Assembly: GCA_022925895.1 (NCBI GenBank)
Contig: JAKSYS010000007.1
Location: 124,001-188,000 of the forward strand
Source of the DNA: Fragilaria crotonensis
Taxonomy: Eukaryota; Bacillariophyta; Fragilariophyceae; Fragilariales; Fragilariaceae
Reading direction: 5' to 3'
DNA length: 64,000 nucleotides
Shown in pieces: positions 11,824 through 23,648 of the stretch (its first letter is position 1; each line of letters begins with the position of its first letter). Position numbers and translations under genes: made by a program. The notes beneath the pieces are model-generated. The model ran no database searches and was not told the origin of the DNA. It worked only from the letters and a program-made list of their open reading frames with translations.

Positions 11824-12204
11824 TTAACTCTGATCGGGTTTCGCGATGGTACTGAGAAAGCAAAATGTCATGCCTTGACAAAGCTGCCAAGTCTTTTCGC
11901 CAACAAGACCCCGAAGCAAGATGTTGAGAACTTCCGTCATGTTGGCATACAGCGGATCGCCCTCTCGGTGTTTGCGCGTGCATGTTCGCACTAGAGCCTT
12001 CACTTTGCGACGCATCATCACGTCGGTCTTGTCGAGATGGTTGGTTAACATTAGTAGAAGAATACAAAAATGTTTTCGTCGCACCAGCTCGTCCTTTGTG
12101 ATGATGACTATGGACGACGTAGCTGGAGGGCAACACGACGATCGTTCTTCATCCAGCTCCGAAGTCTTGATCTTCAGCAAGTCCTCGGCTGAGAATTGTT
12201 GCAT
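11824..12204 (-). CDS. Small hypothetical protein
   Basis: A 126-aa ORF starting at ATG 12204. The central part, about residues 38-100, has a regular amphipathic-helix pattern with a basic stretch (R-R-K-V-K-A-L-V-R-T-C-T-R-K-H-R) followed by an acidic/hydrophobic helix ending in a Leu-rich R-G-L-V-G-E segment. This looks like a folded helical domain rather than random translation, but I cannot name a family. No signal peptide or membrane segment. It could be an exon of a larger gene. Coding status is likely but not certain. Confidence 0.45.
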   Translation of the reverse strand: MQQFSAEDLLKIKTSELDEERSSCCPPATSSIVIITKDELVRRKHFCILLLMLTNHLDKTDVMMRRKVKALVRTCTRKHREGDPLYANMTEVLNILLRGLVGEKTWQLCQGMTFCFLSTIAKPDQS

Positions 12205-14114
12205 ATTGATGATTATGCTGTTGCAAGATGAACCAAGATGAAATTATGTCTCTTCCTGCACATATATCGTGATTTTTTGGTTCTCGACGGAAGGGCTATG
12301 CTGGTGGTACGAATGTCGTAAAATGTTAGATGTGGTCGTGGATTGACGATATCTCATTATATGACAATTGCGTTACCTCTTTTGTGTCGAAACGTCTTCG
12401 GCAAAATCGAGAACGCATCGGTTCTCGTTCTGGGTCGAACTTAAACATATATGTCATCTGTTATGACCGAAACGAATCACGTGGCCGTATGCCCACACCC
12501 GAAGTTGACTAAGTAAAACAGGGACGAGTCTACATATGTCCTATGTTGAGAAATGTGCCATTCCATCACGGTGGTAGATATGATTTCCTACTAGTGCCTG
12601 GTATACAATTGTACTGTCTCATGTCTCATGTCAAATATGAAACACACAGTATATAGTATATCAGTATATCGGATTTCTATGTGAAAAGTCGGAGAACGAT
12701 TCTCTACTTCGGGAAAATGTGTTCCACGATAACCCCTAACAGTACATGTTCGAGTACTGGAGTACTTGTACTTGGGAAAGGAGTTCTACCGGTAGACTAC
12801 TCGAGTATGCTACATGTACAGTAGCTAACATGTGCATGTACAGACCTACAAGTACCGGTTGACCAATATCTAATGCAGTATGGTACCGTACCACGGCTAC
12901 AGTCCTGAGTGACTCGACCAGAAGCACTTCAGTGCCGAGTTGTATGTATATATGTTGAATGCCGTATGAGGTATGAGACATGCCATGCTATGACATACAG
13001 TACAGGTAACAGGACCATAGTTGTACTTGTGACTTGTGTATGCTGTGGAATGGCCCGAGGGCATATTTCCCGTCACAAGCATAGTAAAATGTGTGGTATG
13101 AAGTATCAAGTACCAGGTACCAAGCATGTTCGCAGCTAGAGGGAGTAGCAGCAACAGTTGTTACATTGGTCCTCTCGGACGACGTGACAAACGGGCGATG
13201 ACTCGCTTTGTGTCTTCGCTGCGTTTTGGACCAAGTTTAGATTTATATTTACCCTAAAGTAGGTGCCGATTCCTTGAGATGACAATCTGCTTTCACCGAG
13301 GTTCCGCTACAATTGTTATCTGCCGTAGGCCGGGTGGACCTTTCACAAAACTGAATCCGCGCATACTCAAGTTGTCATGCACTAGACTACTATTCGAGTA
13401 TAATAATTTGATTTTGGTATTAGTGGTTAGACGTCGCCTTCGTTTATGTCGAAGACCAACAAGTTCAGTTTTTTTAGCCAAGCTCACAAATTTTAGTTCT
13501 AGTCGTACTACAGTATCCCGTTTTCAACCTCTTCAGTATTGATGTCCAAGAACATTGCTATGGTGTCAATTAGGAGTTCCCAACCAACTCACTCCATCCG
13601 TTCGTCACATTACACGTGTTCTACTGGCAGTGTTCAACGCCTCAATGGTTAGCCGAAGACGTGAAAAGCAAGTCCGATAATGGCTAATCTGCAAATGCGA
13701 AGAGGCGAGCAAATTGGAAGTAGCTACCAGAAGTTCTGTCCCCCCCCCCTGAAGAAGGCGTCACCTGGAAACGCAAGTCTTGCAACGAATTGTCATATGA
13801 TGGCTACCCTGACCCCAATATGACGCTGCCAAGGAATTGAAGCAATCAACAATCAACCTTCCAGGTCTCCAGTTCGACATCGGAATCTCGAGAGAAATAA
13901 GCGCGTGGCGGTCCCTCGTACGAGAATTATTGGTGGTTTCCATTTTGATGGACATCGTAGCTACACTTGTGAACGTGAAGCTTTATTCTTCAGAACCCCA
14001 TTTCGATGGCTTCGGAAATGGTGTTCAAGATGTACTCCACAGCACTTGGATACTCCTTACCGATTGGCGTGCTTGAAAATGGCATGTCCACGTATTCAAT
14101 AACCCTGCATTTAT
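12205..14114. other. Long intergenic region containing a GTAC cluster
   Basis: About 1.9 kb without a supported gene. The most notable content is the GTAC-dense stretch at 12741-13130 (listed separately). A run of nine C occurs at about 13741-13749. Remaining short ORFs overlap each other on both strands and have no motif. Confidence 0.4.
12741..13130. repeat. GTAC-dense degenerate repeat cluster
   Basis: I count 13 GTAC tetramers in about 390 bp, nine of them within 180 bp, where about one per 256 bp is expected by chance. They are embedded in varying units such as AGTACTGGAGTACTTGTACTT and CAAGTACCAGGTACC. Spacing is irregular, so it is not a simple tandem satellite. Confidence 0.6.
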
Positions 14115-15602
14115 TCATGAAGATCGAATTGCGGCGACGTACGCTGCCGCTCCATTTCCTGCCGTGTACCCTGTTGACCAACAATTCATAAAGTTGAACC
14201 CGCCAGTGACGCCGTCGACATCAATTATCTCTCCGCAGAAAAATAGGCCTGGGCACTTCTTGCTTTCCATTGTTGTCATGTCAATTTCCTTCAGTGAAAC
14301 ACCTCCAGCAGTCACAAATTCTTCCTTGAAGACCGACTTCCCGGTAACATCCATTTTGCAATCAGATACCATCCTTGCCAAGACGCCAACCTTCTTTTTG
14401 GGGGCTTCATTCCAAATTGTTTCCTTGTCAAATCCACTTTCCGCAACCAATGAAGCCCAGAGACGTCTAGGAATGGCCGATGATTGTTCGGCAAGCATCA
14501 GTGGGCATGATGTCGAGACCGCTCGCTTTGGCGACATGGTCTTGCATTGCCACAACTTTTCGGCGATGTCATCGGCAGAGCCCAGTTCAGGCGCCCAGTG
14601 AATGGAAACATCACCACGATAATTGACTTTATGAAACTCGCGAGCAGCGAAAGCGGATAAGCGCAGTGTTGCGGGTCCCGAAATGCCGTTGTGAGTAATC
14701 AACAGAGGTCCCTCTTGCGACAATAACTGTTTCTTCTTCTTATTCTCCACCTCCACCTTCAAGGTTACTCTCGCAAGTGGAACTGAGACTCCGGACAAGC
14801 CATGGAGCATGCCACCCTCTTGAACTTGGGTTTTGGTATTGAGTGTGAATAGGGAGGGAACTGGATCTACAATGCTGTGACCCAGACTTCGTGCAAAGTC
14901 ATGTCCTGCAGCGGCAGACCCAGTTGCCAAAATCACAGCATCGAAGAATTCGCTTGAATCCTTAAAGTCCACCGAGAACTTGCCAGTCTTCTCATCCTTG
15001 CAAATACTGAATACCTTCCGTTGACGTTGAATGTCGACGCCCGCATCATCGGCAGCCTCCAATAATGTATCGATAATCGTCTGTGAGCTATCACTCGTTG
15101 GAAACATGCGACCGTCCTCCTCTGTCTTGAGTTTGACACCTCTCTTTGTGAACCATTCCCTGGCTTGTTGTGGCGTAAAGTGCTTATGGTACATTCCTCG
15201 CAATTCCTTACTCCCTCGCGGATAGCTTGCTAAAATGTCACCCACAGGCTTGGTTGTGTCATGTAAAACATTACATCTACCACCTCCACTAATCTTCACC
15301 TTGCCCAATGTCTTGGGGCCGGCCTCCAAAACAACCACTTCGGTATCTCTATTGAAAGATGATGATAATGTTGCTGTAGCAGCATCAGCAGCTTGAATGG
15401 ATCCAAAGATCCCACTGGCTCCACCACCGACCACTGCAATACGCCTCATGGCGGCGGAACCGGCATGAGCCGTAGGATGACTCATGGCTGCGGCGGATGT
15501 AACTGATGTAGAAACATGCAATAGACTAAGCCAGCACCATCGACGATGACGGTGGTGGTGTTGCTCTCGTTGTTGATGAGCGAGCCGCCGTAGGACCACC
15601 AT
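14115..15602 (-). CDS. HI0933/BaiN-type FAD-dependent oxidoreductase
   Basis: An intact 495-aa flavoprotein of the HI0933 (YhiN/BaiN) family. An N-terminal extension of ~55 residues rich in Arg/His/Ser precedes the FAD-binding motif V-V-G-G-G-A-S-G-I-F-G, consistent with an organellar presequence. Next comes the family signature K-I-S-G-G-G-R-C-N-V, then the central beta-rich insert, and finally the C-terminal block G-L-F-F-C-G-E-I-I-D-V-D-G-V-T-G-G-F-N that closes the FAD site. Enzymes of this family reduce or oxidise poorly defined substrates; the bacterial BaiN acts on bile acids, so no physiological substrate can be claimed here. ATG 15602 is the first in frame; the upstream in-frame codon at 15620 is GTG. 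Ends at 14115 with no frame break. Confidence 0.88.
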   Translation of the reverse strand: MVVLRRLAHQQREQHHHRHRRWCWLSLLHVSTSVTSAAAMSHPTAHAGSAAMRRIAVVGGGASGIFGSIQAADAATATLSSSFNRDTEVVVLEAGPKTLGKVKISGGGRCNVLHDTTKPVGDILASYPRGSKELRGMYHKHFTPQQAREWFTKRGVKLKTEEDGRMFPTSDSSQTIIDTLLEAADDAGVDIQRQRKVFSICKDEKTGKFSVDFKDSSEFFDAVILATGSAAAGHDFARSLGHSIVDPVPSLFTLNTKTQVQEGGMLHGLSGVSVPLARVTLKVEVENKKKKQLLSQEGPLLITHNGISGPATLRLSAFAAREFHKVNYRGDVSIHWAPELGSADDIAEKLWQCKTMSPKRAVSTSCPLMLAEQSSAIPRRLWASLVAESGFDKETIWNEAPKKKVGVLARMVSDCKMDVTGKSVFKEEFVTAGGVSLKEIDMTTMESKKCPGLFFCGEIIDVDGVTGGFNFMNCWSTGYTAGNGAAAYVAAIRSS

Positions 15603-15755
15603 CCTTGGCCTAATAATCACTTCAGATGGGACTACTTATCATATTGGAGTTTGATGGAAAAGCAAGACGGCCGGGATGGATGGTGGATGGGAGATGAAGG
15701 AGTGGATGAGAGATAAATATAGTAAAATGAATGAATATAATTTATACGAGACACA

Positions 15756-16110
15756 GTACCATATTGCATATGGTACAGCAATTGGTCTGTACTGCAGTAC
15801 TCCCTGTAGTACTAGAGTAGACAGTAGACACCATATCATACCTTCGACAGATGGAGACTGACTACCAGGGGGGTACCAGTACTGAGTACGGTCGTTCATG
15901 CCCCTGCAATCAACTCATCCAAGACATTTGTGTAAACTACTGTACTATGCTACAATTGAGTAGTCTACTGGCGTACTACGTACTCCATGCACAAGAATTT
16001 ACTTGTAGACGACTACCATAGTACTAGTACTGTACGCTTGAGAACAATGTATGATGCTTGTACTGTACTCCGAGCTCCGTGTATGCATAGCTTGTGTAGG
16101 GTGGTATTAA
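15756..16110. repeat. GTAC-dense intergenic cluster beside retrotransposon 1
   Basis: I count 17 GTAC tetramers in about 355 bp of the gap upstream of the flavoprotein gene. Units include GTACTGCAGTACT and CCAGTACTGAGTACGG. The retrotransposon target site begins about 60 bp to the right. Confidence 0.6.
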
Positions 16111-16166
16111 TCCCTGTACGCCAACCGAATTGCATATGACAGATATGACATATCAACGCATACAGA

Positions 16167-16171
16167 CTACA
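16167..16171. repeat. Target-site duplication, left (CTACA)
   Basis: CTACA directly abuts the left LTR and recurs at 24236-24240 directly after the right LTR, giving the 5-bp duplication expected for copia-type integration. Confidence 0.85.
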
Positions 16172-16759
16172 AGTCAAGGTACAGCAGCTGACAGCTGTTA
16201 TTGTGCCGTTATTGACGTTGAAATTTCGTCCCCGCCAGCTGAGTCCCATCCGGCTTTGGATACGAAGATTCTCACGCCAACTGTATACGGCGAATCGCCA
16301 GTACGAAAACTACAGTTGTCCCGGACTGCTTTCCGCCCTCATAACCTTCTTTTCTACAACAACAATTTGTCCACATTAACCCAGTGCAATTCAACTGCAA
16401 TTTCCCTTCATGTGCCAACTAATTTCCAACATGTGTCCCTCATCATGTTGGCTAAGTCTGGCCATGTTGCAACAGTTGTTGCGACCGTCAATTCGCTCGT
16501 GAAAGCGGAGTTGGTCCTGACATTTCAATGCCCTTATCAGTGGGATGAAGGCTTTGAATGTTCACTCCCACAACCCTCTAACTTCGCGAAAGTAGATCGG
16601 CAAGATTCAATCGGACCTGGATTGAATTGGTTCCTTCAAAGTGAAACCTAGAAATAAGCTCATAAGTTAAACAACACTAGAATTAATAACTCTACGTTTG
16701 ACCGAACCCGGATTTCTACGAACTAGTACGCAGCCTTGATCACGCCGTGTACTTCGACT
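16172..16759 (+). repeat. 5' LTR of retrotransposon 1
   Basis: 588 bp, repeated at 23649-24235. It starts AGTCAAGG and ends CTTCGACT, a 4-bp perfect inverted repeat that lacks the canonical TG/CA ends. An ORF of about 155 codons runs through most of it in one frame. The base after it begins GGTTATTTTCGCCC, the likely primer-binding site if the terminal T is shared. Confidence 0.9.
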
Positions 16760-16999
16760 GGTTATTTTCGCCCAATAATAAGACTTACCCTCTAACGCAC
16801 TTTCCTCTCCGGCAAGCTCGTTTCAAGTTCCTTTCAAGGTTACGCTCCGCGTCAAGGCAGGTCTCCTCCGGTGATCCTGCGACAGCCCCACGTCTTCCCA
16901 AGACTAGGCTGATTCATTGCTCTCTGCCAACTCGAGTACGCAGTCAGCAATCTGTTGAGTGGTTGAAGATCTGCTTTCCAAGCCAAGACTCCAATCATC

Positions 17000-18733
17000 A
17001 TGTCGGTTCCACCATCTGAAGGCTCTACGTCCCCGACGAATCTTCCAGACGAACCTGTTGTTGGAATCCTCGGGACTGCTGTCGAAGGCCGCGGCAATCC
17101 AGAAGGATTCGAGATCTCCGATCCTGTCGACGTTCGCCTCACCGAGGCAATCGCTCAAGCCAGGACTCTTGCTACTGATGAAGAGTCTGTCTTGGAGTTC
17201 CCAACTCAATGACTGCCCCAGTGGAGCTCCCAGCTCCTTCAAGCTCAAGCCTCTTGTTCCCCTCATTGGGGAATCACTTTGGTGACCAAGGATGAATGGT
17301 CTGCTTGGACAGGTGGAAAGCCCAACCACACCTGGACAGGTTTGGATGGCTCCATTGCTCTCCTAGAGCACACCTCTCCCAACCAGCTCCGCCCTGTCTA
17401 TGTTTCTGCAGCCCAGAAGGGCTACAACTTCAGGAGAACTGGGCACAAGATCTCCTTCAAGCCAAGTGATGATTTGATCAGCTTCCAGAATGTTGTCTGG
17501 GATCATCTCAAGGACACTGGCATGGACTCCATTGCTTACCTCAGGGACCCAACTGACGACGCCAAGATGACTAACGTTATCAAGGCTCACGCCAGGTACA
17601 CGGTCCAGTCGGCAAAGTTGTTGGCGGAAGCTCAAGTTCAACGCTACGACAAGTATGACAGGACCAACGACATGGCAGCCAGGACCTATTTGCTTGCTTC
17701 ACTCTCACTGAGCTCAGCAACAAGGTGACTGAGAAGTTGGATGATTCTGACTCCTTCCCAGTTGTTTGGCTCCAGTTCCTCAAGTCCATCCAGTCCACCT
17801 CCATTGAGAGGTTTGAAGATCTCAAGGCCATCATCAAGGCCAGGCTCCCAAGTCAGTACTCTGGAGAGAACCTTGAACAATTGGCAGCTCACTTTCGCAA
17901 GGATGCAAATGAGTTGACAACTGCTGGCCAGTATGACCACAACCTCACTCTGGCCATGCTCAAGATCTTTCTTTTGGCTGGTGGTTCTGGCAATGAGGAC
18001 TTCCGCTTCCCCCTGAGATCTGTCAAGCAGAACTTGGAGCAAGCTCTGTTGGACATTGGATTCAAGGACAAGGAAGCTGCCAACCTTCACATGCAAGTCA
18101 ACAAGCTGACCTACAAGGACATCTGCGCTCACGCAGAGGATGCCTACAGGACGCTCTTTGACAGGAAGGAGTGGCCACCTGCACGTCACACTCGCGACTC
18201 CAAGGCTCCACCAGCTGCATTCGGAAACATGGCAACTCCAATCACCAGAGCTGAGGTACTCAACCTCATCCAGTCCAAGGCCTCCAACAATGGTGCTGGA
18301 CTTGCCAAGAAAGGAGTCTGTCACAAGTGCAACAAGCCTGGACACTGGTCGCGCGAATGCCCAGAGAACAACAAGGGCAAGGGCAGGAATGGGAATGGCA
18401 ATGAAAGACCAAAGGATGTCAAGTCCTGGAAGTCTACTCCTCCTCCATCTGGAGCACCTCAAGTCAAGCAAGCCAACGGAAAGGCTTTCAACTGGTGCGC
18501 AAGCTGCAAGCGTTGGACCACTACCCGCAACGGCAACGCACACTGGCGTCAAGAAGAGCTCTGAGGGCCCTCAAGGTGTTGGTTCTGCAATCAACAATGT
18601 CTCCCTTGCCTTCGATCCATCGGTGTGGACCACGGAAATTGAGGTCGTCCCAAGTGTGACTGACGCGCTCTTTATCCTGCGCACCATGGTGACCCGGATC
18701 CTCCCGTACTCGTTCTACTGCTCACCTACGTGA
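17000..18733 (+). CDS. gag: Gag-like protein of retrotransposon 1 (frame breaks)
   Basis: The ATG at 17000 opens a capsid-type protein read in three segments: 17000-~17212, ~17279-17728 and 17725-18564, continuing in another frame to 18733. The middle segments are helical and capsid-like. A CCHC zinc knuckle, C-H-K-C-N-K-P-G-H-W-S-R-E-C, is encoded at 18319-18360. After it comes a second Cys/His motif (W-C-A-S-C...H-x-x-x-x-H, broken by a one-base frame change near 18530) seen in other diatom copia Gag proteins. Gag packages element RNA into virus-like particles in the cytoplasm. Confidence 0.8.
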
Positions 18734-19569
18734 TGGCAATATTTTCAGTCCCGTTTGCAAAAACTATGTGGACCTCCACGCTGGAAATTATTCAACTCGC
18801 CATGGCGCATTTTAACGCCGTCGATTGGAGCCAAGTCATGGCAATCCTTCGAGCGCATGTCATGGTCGTTCGCCCGCACGTCTCGCAATTTTGGAGGCTC
18901 ACCAGGAGGCGCTCATTGCTCCATTGCTTTGGGCCTTACTGGCCATGGTCGTACTGTTCTGGCTTCCTAAGCCCAGCTCAACATCGCCTGAGCCTGATCC
19001 TAAGGAGCTACCTTCTCGCCGCCATCGTCGTGCTCTCAAGCAACACAATCGCAAGGTCACACGACGCGCGAATGTTCCCAAGCCGGAAGTATTCGCTCCC
19101 ATGGACTGCATCGCAGGTACCCCATTAACTTGCGATCCATGGGACGCTACATTCGGAGGAATGCACCAACGTTGGTTGAACAACAGCAGCAAGTGCAGTT
19201 GAACGACCTTCACTCCAAGGTTGCAACTCTCCTTCAGCGTGTCGACTCGCTCAAGCGCTCCATTCCGCGATCAACTCACTGGACCTGCCGCCACTGCAAC
19301 GATACAATCGTCCATGGGCCAACTGAACCTTGCCCCAAGCTCCGTAACACATCCCGCTCGCCATCGGATTTGTCGACGCAAGAGGAAGGGCCAGGATCAA
19401 CCACTGCGATGTCAACGACGCCTACCTCGACGCTCCGCTTCGCCAGCAGCGACGCCGCGCTCGCAGGCTTCCCAAGTCCAACGGCGTCTATCGCCCCGTC
19501 TCTCCCATTGGCTTCCAAGGCCTAGGGAACCATCAGTGGACCTCCAAGCAACTTCAAGCTGCTCGCAAG
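18734..19569 (+). other. Gag-pol spacer of retrotransposon 1
   Basis: About 840 bp between the Cys/His region and the protease. Short open segments occur in all three forward frames and the best one shifts repeatedly. One segment near 19260-19330 has a C-R-H-C...C pattern. It is probably a disordered part of the polyprotein with frame breaks. No known domain. Confidence 0.5.
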
Positions 19570-22500
19570 ATGGCAATGCAAGTGAACATGGCTAAGTTTC
19601 CAAACGGCAACTACTCCACAATCCTTCGCATGGCTCTCCAGTCAACCGACCGCTTCCGCGAATCCCTTCCCAAGGCTTCAACGTTTCCTGTCATTTGGGA
19701 CTCTGGTGCAAGCATCTCGATCACTCCTGACCGCAAGGACTTTGTTGGACCCATCAACACCCCTGGCCCTATCACTCAACTGCAGGGCATTGCAAAGGGA
19801 CTCAGGATTGAAGGCCAAGGTCATGTTCTGTGGGCAATGCAAGATACTCTGGGCAACCTAAGGATGCTCAAGGTCCCAGCATACTTGGTGTCTTGCATCA
19901 AGGTCAGGCTCCTATCCACCACAAGCTTGCTCCAAGCTTACCCTGGAGAGACCATCACCATTGAAGCTCATCAACTGACCTTGAGTGGCACCTCTGATGA
20001 AGCCAGAGGGCAACTCATTGCAAGAGTCAACCCTGACAACAACTTGCCTACCTCTGATGCACACCGCAGCTCAGATACTCCCAAGGCAGTTGCAGCTCTC
20101 AACATTACTCTCAACACTGTTCATGAGAGCAACCTCAACTTGACTGAAGCTGAGAAGGAGTTATTAAGGTGGCACCACCGCCTTGGACACCTTTCCTTTC
20201 GCAAGATCCAATTCATCATGCGAACTGGAGTCCTGAGTCGGAGTGAGTCGCATCGATCACTCCATACTGCTGCTTGCCGAATTGTCAACCCTCCCAAGTG
20301 TGCCGCATGCCAATATGGGAAGCAACATCAGCGACCAGCTCCTGCCAAGATCACAACTGTTATCAAGGATCGAGCTGGAGTTCTCAAGGCAGACAACTTG
20401 CTCCCTGGACAACAAGTCTCCATTGATCACTTCATTTGTGGAACAAAGGGAAGGCTCTTCTCTTCAGCTGGAAGGAGCTTGAACTCAGACATGTTTGCTG
20501 GTGGCTGCCTCTTCATTGATCATGCTTCCAACTTTGTGCATGTTGAGTTTCAGAAGCATCTGAACACTCATGAGACTCTGAAGGCCAAGCAGAACTTTGA
20601 GTTGATGGCAAGGGACAGTGGAGTCATTCCACAATCCTATCTCTCTGACAATGGTGGGAGCTTCACCTCAGCTAAGTTCACTGAGCACCTTGGAACTCTG
20701 AAGCAAGTTGTCAAGTTTGCTGGAGTTGGAGCTCACCATCACAATGGCCATGCTGAGAGGGCAATCCAAACGATCATGTCAATCGCTCGGACAATGATGC
20801 TCCATTCAGCAGTACATTGGCCAGATGTGGCTGATGCAACACTTTGGCCAATGGCAGTCTCCCATGCTATCTTCCTCCACAACCATGTTCCTGATTTGGC
20901 AACAGGTCTCTGTCCAAGTGATGTCTTCACCAAGTCCAGATGGGAGCAAAGGAAGTATCATGATCTGCATGTGTGGGATGTCCTGTGTATGCTCTTGAGA
21001 AGACCATTGCAGATGGAAAGAAGCTGCCTCGCTGGAAGCCTCGGTCCATCCGCTGTGTCAACATGGGGCTCTCAAGAAACATGCAAGCACAGTCCCCTTG
21101 GTTTTGAATCCAGAGACAGGGTACATCACTCCCCAATATCACATTGTGTTTGATGATTGGTTTGCAACAGTGGCTACCAATGTGGATGCCCTCCCGGATT
21201 TTAATACAACGCGTTGGGCCCGTTTGTTTGGCGACTCAAGATATCAGTTCCCATTCGATGACGACGACGACAATGATGCTACAGAGGAAGCGCGAATGGA
21301 CTCCCAAGCTACAGAAGCCATCAATGAGAACCAAACAAGAGTTGCTGCCTCCATGGATGAAGCTGTTGCAATTGAACAACTCCCAGTTCCTCCCTTGGCT
21401 GAGGCTCCACCCAGGACACCAACTGTTCCACAGCCATTGCCAAGTTCTCCATTGCTCACTCCAAGGCCTCCAACTCCCATGATGTCTCAAACGAGGAGCA
21501 GTCTATCGATCCTCGGTCTCTCCAGTCTCCTCCAACGCCAGACATCAGAACTTCACCTCTGCAACGCCGTCCACACTCCAGCTCACAAGCCAAGGAAGAG
21601 ACGCCACGCAAGGTCCCAGCTACCCCGATCTCCCCAGTTCATCAGCCAATCTTCTCCCCAGTTCGGAGCAGACCCCAATGTCTGAAACGAGGAGAGTCCT
21701 GTTCCAGACAATGCATTCGCCCTTGACTCACCACGTGACGAGCAACCAGTCAAGTCGCCTCCGCCACCAACGTCTCCGCGCCGGTCCAACCGCATTCGCG
21801 CAGCACCACAACGCCTTGGATACGATAACACTCAAGGCCATGGATACTTTGCTTCTCCAAGTGCTTGGATCTTTGAGGAAAATGGAATCATCCTTTCCCC
21901 AACTGCCTTCAAGGCAGCTGCATCTGATCCTGACACTCTGAGCTTTGACCAAGCTATGGCTGACATTGAGCATGTGACCAAGTGGATGGAGGCAGCTGCT
22001 AAGGAAGTGGCAAGCCTTGAGAAGAATGGGACTTGGAAGGAAGTCAGTATCCTTGAAGCCAAGACCAAGATTCTCCCAGGGACTTGGGTATTTCGGCAAG
22101 CGATCCCCAGATGGAGAAGTCACCAAGTACAAAGCGCGCTACTGTGTTCGAGGCGACCTTGAAGAAGGAGAACCTGAAACCTATGCCCCAGTTGTTGCTT
22201 GGAGTTCAGTTCGATTGTTCCTTGTCTTGTCCCTAACATTGGGATGGCAAACTTGCTCCATTGACTTCAGCAGTGCCTTTGTCCAAGCCAACCTAACTGA
22301 CCCAGTCTGGATCCACATGCCAAGAGGCTTCAAGTCTGATCAGCCAAGCGACCAAAGGACTTGCCTACGACTTGTTAAGAGCCTCTACGGTCTCTCGGTT
22401 GCTCCCGCCTTTGGTATCAACACATTCGTGAAGCACTCCTCCTCCAAGGATTGAAGCAGAGTGCCACAGACTCATGCCTCTTGTACAGCAAGACCATCAT

Positions 22501-23507
22501 GATTGTTCTCTATGTTGATGATCTTGGGATTGCCTACTCCAACAAGAAGGATCTTGACAAACTGTTCCAGGATCTTACTGATTTGGGTTTGGAGTTCACT
22601 CGTGAAGGCACCTTCACTGACTTTCTTGGAATCAAGTTTGTCAAGGATGAAGTTGCCAACACTGTCACCCTAACACAAAGGGTTTGATCCAGAAGATCAT
22701 AAAGGCAACAGGACTTCAAGACTGCAACCCCAACCACACCCCTGCTATGCAAGCATGCCTTGGGATTGACCTGATGGAGAACCCATGGATGAGTTCTGGA
22801 ACTACCGCTCTATTGTTGGAATGCTCTTGTACTTGTCAACAAACACAAGGCCAGACATCACATTTGCAGTAAGTCAAGTTGCCAGGTTCAATCATTCTCC
22901 CAAGAAGAGCCATGCCATGGCAATCAAAACAATTGTCCGCTACTTGCATCGCACTGCTGACAAAGGAACTATTGTGACTCCAACTGGAGACCTCTCTCTT
23001 GATTGTTATGTTGATGCTGACTTTGCTGGCCTCCATGGTCGTGACCCTGATCATTCTGACACCAGCGCCAAGTCCCGCACCGGCTACATCATCACCCTTG
23101 GAGGTTGTCCAATTCTCTGGAAGTCTCAACTACAAACAGAGATCTCCCTGTCCACATTGGAATCTGAGTACTCTGCTCTCAGTGCAAGCATGAGGACTCT
23201 GTTGCCACTTCGTGATCTTCTTGGAGAAATCTGCAAGGAATTGACTCTGCCACCTGACTTCAAGTCTACCATTCGCTGCCGCGTCTTTGAAGACAACAAC
23301 GGTGCTCTGCTGCTCGCTACCAAGCAACGCATTACTAATCGCACCAAGTACTTCCTGGTTAAGTGGCACTTCTTTTGGCACCACGTCCGCAACGGAGATG
23401 TCGAAGTGCTCAAGATTGCAACCACTGACCAGTTGGCTGACTACCTTACCAAGGGCCTCAATCGAGAAGTTTTCGAACGCATTCGAAAGCTTGCTCAAGG
23501 TTGGTGA
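19570..23507 (+). CDS. pol: Pol polyprotein of retrotransposon 1 (frame breaks)
   Basis: Domains in order: aspartic protease with D-S-G-A-S near 19700; gag-pre-integrase with W-H-H-R-L-G-H near 20170 and the C-x2-C of the HHCC zinc finger near 20300; integrase core with D in S-I-D-H-F (20429-20437), D in S-D-N-G-G (~20644) and E in H-A-E-R (~20752), spaced D-35-E; a linker with the usual P-Q-Y-H-I-V-F-D-D-W near 21140; reverse transcriptase with Y-V-D-D at 22511-22522; RNase H ending with L-A-D-Y-L-T-K-G-L before the stop at 23507. The frame changes near 21000-21100, 21690-21940, 22090, 22440 and 22690-22780. Translation as one polyprotein is inferred from the family. Confidence 0.88.
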
Positions 23508-23635
23508 CACGCGGCACCGCCGCACTTGTGTTGGGTGGATTTAAGAGTGTTCCCTCTTATCCTGCAAGCCCATATGTTTATTGTTCATGTCCTACATTTT
23601 CACCACACCATCACTAATCTATTTCTTGTTTCATT

Positions 23636-23648
23636 GAATGAGAGGGAG
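23636..23648 (+). other. Polypurine tract of retrotransposon 1
   Basis: GAATGAGAGGGAG lies directly before the right LTR, the position and composition expected for the plus-strand primer. Confidence 0.7.

Noticed and set aside
17686-18552. Long antisense ORF (288 codons) across the gag region of retrotransposon 1
   Set aside because: It mirrors the real Gag reading frame; the codon pattern on the plus strand explains it.
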